Positions 57,366-64,000 of a stretch of DNA of 64,000 nt are shown piece by piece (positions within the stretch are counted from its first letter, which is position 1; the number at the start of each line of letters is the position of its first letter). The position numbers were made by a program, and so were the translations under genes. The DNA comes from Forficula auricularia (Eukaryota; Arthropoda; Insecta; Dermaptera; Forficulidae). The notes under the pieces are model-generated. The model saw only the letters and a program-made list of their open reading frames with translations, did no database searches and had not been told where the DNA came from. The stretch covers positions 4,533,190 through 4,597,189 of the forward strand of contig JALMQS010000816.1 in assembly GCA_024734495.1 (NCBI GenBank), in the 5' to 3' direction.

Positions 57366-57498
57366 ATCTATAAGTATAATAGTTTATAATATATTTCAGC
57401 CTAAATTTGGAAATTAAAATGATTAATGATTTCAGAAACCAGACGGAGATACGAGAATAACAACGCTATCATAAAAATAAAAAATTTATTACATTTTA

Positions 57499-58185
57499 CT
57501 TTACCATACAGGGTGTGGTCAACTATTGTAATTGTGCATGAAAAAGGTGGGGTTTTTTTTTAAATATCTCAAAAACGGCTGAAACTATTTTGAATTAAAA
57601 AATTGGGCGAAACCATGGCATTTCGGTCTACAAAAAAGCCCTAATAAGTGAACATCGAAAAAATTACATTTTTAGAGATACTAATTATTTTGTCAAAATG
57701 TCTGTTAGTCTGTGGGTTACCAAATTTTTGTGGACGAGCTAGCTCAAAAACTAGTGTGAATATCGAAACCTAATTTCACACCTAGTTTTGGTCCATTGAG
57801 ATTAAGTGCTGATTAGATTTTGGTGCATATCGACCCAAAATTAAGGGGGAGAGGGGGAGGTTAAAATTTAAAATTATGATATTTTAAAACTAAAAAAACA
57901 AGACAAATGAAAGATACTATAAAATGAACCTATAATAACGAACATATTTTTTTCTCGTACCAAAATTAGGGGGGGGGGGGTCAAAAAATAAAAATCTAGG
58001 CCATTTGAGCAAAACTCAACCAAATTTTGTATACATAATCAGCGAGCCCATAGAACACTAAAAATGAAAAAACAAAACAAAATGGGGGGGTGGAGGGGGG
58101 GGGGCAAAAAATCAAAATCTAGGCCCCTTGTACCAAACTCAACCAGAAGTGTATGGTAAAGTCAAGTGGATGGCCACATCAGAAG
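57499..58185 (+). repeat. Family A element, plus copy
   Basis: Starts actttaccatacagggtg and ends gtatggtaaagtcaagtgg. The interior matches 53952-54655 with a unique 100-base segment at about 57880-57960. Confidence 0.8.
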
Positions 58186-58203
58186 AGATTTTGGTGTATA
58201 TCG

Positions 58204-58570
58204 TTTTGTCCGCCTCCGTGGTGCAATGGTCAGAGTAACTGACTGGCAACCCGGAGGTCTCGGGTTCGATTCCCGGCTATACCCAGACATTTTTTCTGTA
58301 AGTATAGGGTCTGGTAATAAAAATTAAGTGGGAGATAAATTTAACCGAATTTATCGCGCGGAGAATTTACCACTGCTCGAAGCCCCTAAAACCTTAGTAA
58401 ATTGGATATTGAAATGTATCTAAGTTTCTGAGATTGGCTCGTGATCCCGGCTTCTTTTCCTTCTGCTCTGTTATTTTCACGATTGAGGGGCCAGCCCATA
58501 CAGGCCTTTAGGGGATCCACCTTCTGGTGTATCTCCTTCTCTCATCAATATCATTAAAAAAAAAAAAAAA
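58204..58570 (+). repeat. SINE family 2 (CR1-tailed), full-length copy with 6-bp target duplication
   Basis: tRNA-like head with A box TGGTGCAATGGTCAGAG and B box GGTTCGATTCC, a body of about 200 bases, then a tail (tttaggggatcc, ttctggtgtatctccttct, ctcatcaatatcatt) and poly-A. The tail matches the 3' end of the LINE at 42384. ATATCG lies at 58198-58203 and 58571-58576, inside a family A unit. Confidence 0.88.
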
Positions 58571-58576
58571 ATATCG

Positions 58577-58806
58577 GGAGGGGGGGGGGGGGTTAAAATT
58601 AAAATTATAATATTTTACAATTATTATCTCGAAAAAATAAAAATTTTCGATGTTCTTTTATTAGAGCTTTTTTGTAGAGCGAAATGCCATGGTTTCGCTC
58701 AATTTTTTTAATCAAAATAGTTTAAGCCATTTTTGAGATATTTTGAAAAAAAAAGGAAAAAAACACTTTTTTCATGCACTATTACAATACTTGGTAAAGT
58801 AAAAAG
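58577..58806 (-). repeat. Family A element, minus remnant
   Basis: gtagagcgaaatgccatggt and caatacttggtaaagtaaaa match the terminal part of family A, reversed. Confidence 0.75.
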
Positions 58807-58965
58807 AGAATAAGGGGATAAGTTGATTCATGCAACATCTTTCCATCCATTCTCTTTTAGCTCTTTGAGTCGGACCACAAATTGTCGGTTTAGTACTTTA
58901 TAACTTCCAAAATACTTCAGATATCAAATTCGTTTTGTTTTTATTTATTTTTTAATTAAAATTAC

Positions 58966-59134
58966 TTTTTTTTGCTTTTCGGCCTTTCTAGCCATAAGTC
59001 AATTTACGATACTACTTATTATTTTATTTTTAATTTGTCTCTACCCCGGGGTCAGATTTTTAGCCGGGTGCCTCCCAGAGTCGGATTAGAACCCACTTGG
59101 TTAGCAGGCTGGCACGCTACCCCTAGCCTAACCC
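58966..59134 (-). repeat. SINE family 1, copy 3
   Basis: ttgcttttcggcctttctag, ccccggggtcagattttta, and the head side ggttagcaggctggcacgct match copies at 11829 and 14459. Confidence 0.8.
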
Positions 59135-59641
59135 GCCCTGCTTCGTCTGCCCCGTGGACGATTTCCCTTCAGGATTTTTGCAAGGCGGTCATTCATCATT
59201 CGACCCACATATTCTCTACTACTGACATCGTTTTTAATTATTTTTCTATCTCTTCCTTGGAAAAAAAAATGTCGTTAATATTATAAATTAAAAGTTCGAC
59301 ATTAGGGCAAATGCTCGTGTAAAGATTACAGATGAAATCCTCCCATTCATCGATTGTGATTTTATTGTTAGAAACTCATCCTACATTTGAAATAACACCA
59401 AAGAAAGAAATCCAGAACAGTAATAACAGGTTGATCTTGCAGACCAATTCTTGAAATCAATCTAGTGAAACATATTTCGTAAAACACCCATACTTATTCT
59501 CGCAGAGTAGCTTATTGTGGGTTATTTAAAAACCATATGTTTATGACATATAAACCTAGATATTCTTAAAGAGCTGGAAATAGGTATTAATTGAATCAAG
59601 GCTATTCCACATGAAATGTTTCCTTAGTCAAATATATAGAA

Positions 59642-59715
59642 CGAGCTTTTCGTGCGTGCCTTCGGCACGCCCTCGAAGCTCGGCCCTCCGGGCTGGTGCC
59701 CTGGCGGGCGGCGTC
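59642..59715. other. GC-rich stacked hairpins in AT-rich DNA
   Basis: GCGTGCC-TTC-GGCACGC (59654-59670) is enclosed by CGAGC (59642-59646) and GCTCG (59778 in short form: 59678-59682), and GCCC-TCC-GGGC (59683-59693) follows. Base composition is unlike the surroundings. Origin unknown. Confidence 0.6.
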
Positions 59716-60375
59716 TCGGTCCAAAAATTTTATTCCTCTTGAAAAACCACACTCCAAATGTATACCTGTAAACTCCCGAAAATACATGGTCTCTTAAAAG
59801 TTTCGCCTCATTTTCGTCCTGACACAGCTACAGAAATGAGGCTCTAGATATGAATCTGGAAGTATTTTTTTTTCTATAATCTACAGCATTGTGATATTTT
59901 TTGAGTGGAAATAGATTTATTTAAATAAGTGGTATCGTGTGAGGAGGAAAATTATATTATATCATTTTTTTAAAATTTGGGATCGATAATCGATATAAGG
60001 CTCCAAATATTTAAAAGAGATCAGGTGTTGTTTGTATGACAGACTGCTCCAGTATTGCAATGAGAAACTCATATGGGCATGCGTGTCTTAAGTCGTTTAA
60101 TTTTGTAAAAATCAAAAAATAAGAATAACAAAATTTAGATTTTTAAAAAATTATAAAAAAGTGGCAAATTATTAAAAAATAAACAAATAATATATAATTC
60201 AAATAAGATGTGATTGATTTCTTTTTCTGTGCGCAAAGAAAAGCGAATTGAATATTTAATTTTTGAGTGGTGAAGGGTGGGGGGTAATAATTAACAATAT
60301 ATTTATTGTTTCTTAATTTAAAATCAATTGGAGTCTTTCATTTCGAAATTTGAGTCCAATTACGATTATATTTCA

Positions 60376-60440
60376 AATTTGCCGCAAATATACCGATGGC
60401 GCTCTCTCTCGGCAGCATTACGTCAGCGTTGCGGCAAATT
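60376..60440. repeat. 65-bp inverted-repeat unit
   Basis: AATTTGCCGCAA (60376-60387) and TTGCGGCAAATT (60429-60440) are perfect 12-bp inverted repeats around a GC-richer 41-base centre (ctctctctcggcagc). Possibly a very short MITE. Confidence 0.6.
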
Positions 60441-60733
60441 AATCTAGACAAATATATATAGTATAGTGTATTGTTGAAGATGACGACCATGGAGGGCCAT
60501 TGGTGTAGTTACGGAGTTTTCCTATGGGTGGGGGGGGGGCAGGCAGCTGATTAAAAACCATAAGGTTTCAATTTAGGCAATCCGATTAGAAATCAACTTT
60601 TTAGTAGGATTGACAAATTTTGGAAGTAGCTGCAAAATATATAAGTGATGAATCGTAATAATGGAGTTTCTATTTTTCTAGGGGGGGGGGGGGGGCAATT
60701 AGTTTTTTACGGAGTATTTATCTAACTGGGAAG

Positions 60734-60937
60734 TCGGGTTATCCGAGATGGCTTACGCGCTGGCCCCCCTTCAGCATCGATGATGACGATGTTTATGCGG
60801 GAGGCCGGGGTTCGATCCTGGCTAGCATATAAAATTTCTAAAACTCGGCTCCCTCACTAACCCTACTAACACTTTACTGATGTGCTGTCTAAATGGGCTT
60901 TGTTCCCGCTGACAATAAATAAATATAAAAAAAAAAT
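60734..60937 (+). repeat. SINE family 3, full copy
   Basis: tRNA-like head with ggcttacgcgctgg (A box side) and GGTTCGATCCTGG (B box), then gtgctgtctaaatgggct and an aataaataaatataaaaaa tail. A tail fragment occurs at 50262-50312. Confidence 0.75.
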
Positions 60938-61690
60938 TAACTTTCCACTTAAATTTCACCATTACTGCCTAACCCTTTGAGGTACACAAATTTATATAAG
61001 AACCTTTATTAAAGTACAATTAATTTCCAAGCTAAGAGAAATGTCTAAAATCAATACTTTACTAGTTATGTAAATGAAATATTTTTCAATATAAAAATTC
61101 AAGCCCAATGAATTGGTGAGGTAATTTTTTGAATAAAAAAAAAATATGGAATTTGGTTGATGACACGGATTTTAATAAAAATGTTCACATTCAATTTAAG
61201 AGGCATCCTTTATCTAAAACCGCTTTTATTTTATTTTTAAATAATGCTTATTTTTCTCACAAAAAAACATTTAATTTATTTCGTTAGTCAAGTATCTGGA
61301 AGAGTGGATTGTTGAAGATACGACCATGCGGGGCAGACTATTTTCAGGTCATACTGGCAATAAACTCACAACCTTGGTATTCATAAATATGTATTTACTT
61401 GATCTCTAGTTAATTTTAATAATTTTTTATAGGATGTATAAAATAATCATTTTGCCGGCCCCTGCTGTATAAAGGAAGAAATCATGTTATTAAATTATGA
61501 ATGCGCGGAAATTAAATCCCACTTCCCGATAACCTTGAGAGCTGAAATATTATATAAATATATAGATAATGAATTTAAGTAATGGGAAAAATCGAAAATT
61601 TGGGAGGGGGGCCGACAAGAATGTGGAGACAAATTGTCAGGGACCGTGCAGTTTTAAAGCCCAGAGTCTAGTTTATTATTATTTAAATCA
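60938..61690. other. No gene seen
   Basis: AT-rich. A short string shared with 60478-60490 (ttgttgaagat-acgaccatg) recurs at 61311. Nothing else to report. Confidence 0.45.
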
Positions 61691-61697
61691 AAATTTA

Positions 61698-62045
61698 TTA
61701 AAGATAAGAGTAAATAAATATTATATTTAATATTGATTTACTATGAGTTAAGTGATACTAGGTCACTTATTTCACATTAAAAATTAAAAAATTAAAAGAA
61801 ATAATTTTTTTTTCTTTTTCAATATATATATTTCGGGCTATCAACCCATCTTCAGGAAGTACAGAAAGTAACTGTGTTACTTTGTGTACTTCCTGAAGAT
61901 GGGTTGATAGCCCGAAATATATATATTGAAAAAGAAAAAAATATTTCTTTAATTTCTTAATTTTAATGGGAAATAAGTGACCTAGTATCCTTAACTCATA
62001 GTAAATCAATATTAAATGTAATATTTATTTACTCTTATCTTTATT
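61698..62045. repeat. Palindrome with a second palindrome inserted at its centre
   Basis: The outer arms (gataagagtaaataaatatt and its inverse) match the uninterrupted palindrome at 46868-47040. At the centre, after ttatttcacatta, about 175 bases of another palindrome (61790-61965) are inserted. The inner arms each carry cttcctgaagatgggttgat, a hammerhead-like core with stem II GGGTT/AGCCC and GAAATATATA. Confidence 0.85.
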
Positions 62046-62596
62046 AAAGATGTTTCACCTTGCACCAACACCACAATCTCTACTAATTACAAAATTTATT
62101 GTTAAAAAAAAAAAATAGAAAATAAAAACTATTTTTTTTCTTTGTCTATGTTACCTCATATCTTAAATTTTTATAAATTGTTGCTATATATATGTATGTG
62201 TGTGATTGTAATGAATTGTGTGATCTATCTATATTGAAGATTTAAGAATGAATGTTTCATGTGAAATGACAAATTCCGGTTCTTGAACGAGATGTATGTA
62301 TGATTTCAAATTATTGTAAAAAAATTTTGTGTTATATAATTCTCTATAAAAAGAAAAAATGTAAATAAATGTTTCATTTCAATCTTAGAACTACTGAGGA
62401 TGGTCGACCAGTGGTGACCGAAACTGTATAGTTATCAATTAAATAATTCAAATAGTTATTAAAATTATTGTTTTATTATATTTGTGACAAAAACAACCCT
62501 TCAATTTAACGAAAAATTTAATTTTATTATCATTTTCTGATTCATTCGCCGGACCCTTTCTCTTACGAGATGCATGCAAGGTTTTATATTAAGTCA

Positions 62597-63720
62597 CTAT
62601 TAATAACATCACTAAAAAGAAAAATAAAAATAATTTTTAAGAAAAAAATAAAACCGACTTCAAAAAATTAAATGCAACAAATAAAATACACTAAAAGGTA
62701 TAAAATAATTATTATCTTATTTAGTTACAACTAAACTACGAAATATTAACATGAAATTACTTTTTGAAGTCGGTGCCTAACATATACCTTTTATGAATCG
62801 CACTCGACGGATCTTACTTAGTACGTTTGGTAGGTACGCTCGCTTATAGGTATAGTTTGTTTGGTACCGACATCAAAAAGTAATTTCATGTTAATATTTC
62901 GTCGTTTAGTTGTAACTAAATAAGATAATAATTATTTTATACCTTTTAGAGGATTTTATTTGTTGCATTTAATTTTTTGAAGTCGGTTTTATTTTTCTTA
63001 AAAATTATTTTTATTTTTCTATTTAGTGATGTTATTAATAGTGATCATATCGTCAGAACTTGACCAAATTAATATGACACCATCCCTAAGATACCCCCTT
63101 TCGGATAAAAAAAGAATCGGTTCTTAAACAAAGAAGTTAGGCCTGAACAAACCTAACAAAAAAGGTCTAATACCTATGAAAAAAAAGCGGGACCAATCGG
63201 AAGGTAGCCTGAACGCAATGATTTTTTTTTCAATATCGGTTCACAATTGGCGGAGATATGAGGTAACATAGACACACAAAAAAATTCAGTCGAATAGATC
63301 TCCTCCTTTTTTGAAGTCGGTTAATAATAAGAAGTCAAAAATAAAATAAAATACACTAAAAGATATAAAATAATAATCTAATTTAGTTACAACTAAACGA
63401 CGAAATATTAACATGAAATCACTTTTTGAAGTCGGTGCTAAACAAACTATATAAGCGAGCGTAGTCGCCAAACGTACTAAGTAAAAATAATTTTTAAGAA
63501 AAAAATAAAAACCGACTTCAAAAAATTAAATGCAACAAATAAAATACACTAAAAGGTATAAAATAATTATTATCTTATTTAGTTACAACTAAACGACGAA
63601 ATATTAACATGAAATTACTTTTTTAAGTCAGTACCAAACAAACTATACCTATAAGCGAGCGTACCCGCCAATCGTACTAAGTAAGATCCGTCGAGTGCGA
63701 TTCATAAAAGGTATATTTTT
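62597..63720. repeat. Copies of the 7588 element: palindrome, inverted module, second palindrome half
   Basis: 62597-63042 is a palindrome (arms of about 180 bp) homologous to 7926-8275. 63043-63325 is the inverse of the module at 7588-7925 (cctccttttttgaagtcggt). 63345-63720 repeats the palindrome arm. Short insert differences near the centre (cgactcgacggatcttac). Confidence 0.8.
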
Positions 63721-63721
63721 G

Positions 63722-63771
63722 GCTGGTTTTTAGACAGTTCTGTTGACGCCAAACAAACTGTCTAAAAACCA
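63722..63771. repeat. Hairpin with perfect 19-bp arms
   Basis: GGCTGGTTTTTAGACAGTT (63722 onward) and its exact inverse enclose 12 bases. It abuts the end of the preceding repeat. Confidence 0.7.
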
Positions 63772-63898
63772 GCCCGAAAGAGCTATACGAACCCAACCGA
63801 GCCGAACTGAATATATATTAACCGAACCGGAGTCGATTTGCCTTACTCATAAGATTCACGAGGGGAAGGGTTTTTTGTCATGAGATATTTGGTCTGAA

Positions 63899-63970
63899 GG
63901 ATATTTTGTTGGGGGATATTTTGTCGGGGGATATTTTGTCGGGGGATGTTTTGTCGGGGATATTTTGTCG
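63899..63970 (+). repeat. 15-bp minisatellite
   Basis: About five units of ggatattttgtcggg with single changes (gttg in unit 1, atgtt in unit 4, one base lost in the last). Unlike any other sequence in the window. Confidence 0.85.
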
Positions 63971-64000
63971 TACCTCCGAAAGTTTAGTCCGGGCGGGGTG

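Noticed and set aside
62395..62445. Hammerhead ribozyme with CTGAGGA core
   Set aside because: Core, GGTC/GACC hairpin and a stem III hairpin are present, but stem I does not pair at the first positions; kept out of the feature list as too weak.
63700..63990. CRISPR-like array at the window end
   Set aside because: The 15-bp units are contiguous without spacers; it is a minisatellite in a eukaryotic genome.

Overview
The window is eukaryotic, AT-rich DNA of the kind seen in insects and other arthropods. It holds spliced exons with GT-AG introns, tRNA-headed SINEs with A-rich tails, mariner and hAT elements, LINE reverse transcriptase, and no bacterial-style operons. The species cannot be named from the sequence.

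Region 1 (about 0.85-16.7 kb) holds the only gene I recognise with confidence. It lies on the minus strand and is an ATP8A-type P4-ATPase, an aminophospholipid flippase. Twelve exons join in phase from a glycine-rich N-terminus (16717) through the actuator domain (DGET), TM3-TM4 (PISL), the phosphorylation site (DKTGT) and the nucleotide-binding domain (KGAD), to the TGDK motif of the P domain (854). They give about 700 codons, roughly 60 percent of a family member. The rest of the P domain and TM5-TM10 must lie to the left of base 1. The initiating exon was not found. The introns are packed with fold-back elements, MITEs, SINEs and LINE tails.

Region 2 (about 16.7-64 kb) is a repeat graveyard. 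It contains a 2.26 kb hAT element with a broken transposase and 8-bp target duplication; a 2.8 kb non-autonomous hAT-like composite; a MITE split by a LINE that is itself split by a mariner; a CR1/Jockey-type LINE; a SINE that shares that LINE's 3' tail; TTAA-flanked elements; tandem units of a 700-bp family; and many long palindromes.

The most interesting signal is a set of hammerhead-ribozyme-like cores (CTGANGA, a stem II hairpin, GAAAC, then a short palindromic stem III). Several have a complementary stem I, and many sit inside inverted-dimer elements. Five members of one palindromic family that carries this core (or a remnant of it) are flanked by 11-15 bp direct repeats, which points to insertion by target-primed reverse transcription. 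This fits what is known of hammerheads in Penelope-like elements and retrozymes. No Penelope-type reverse transcriptase is visible, so the copies here would be non-autonomous.
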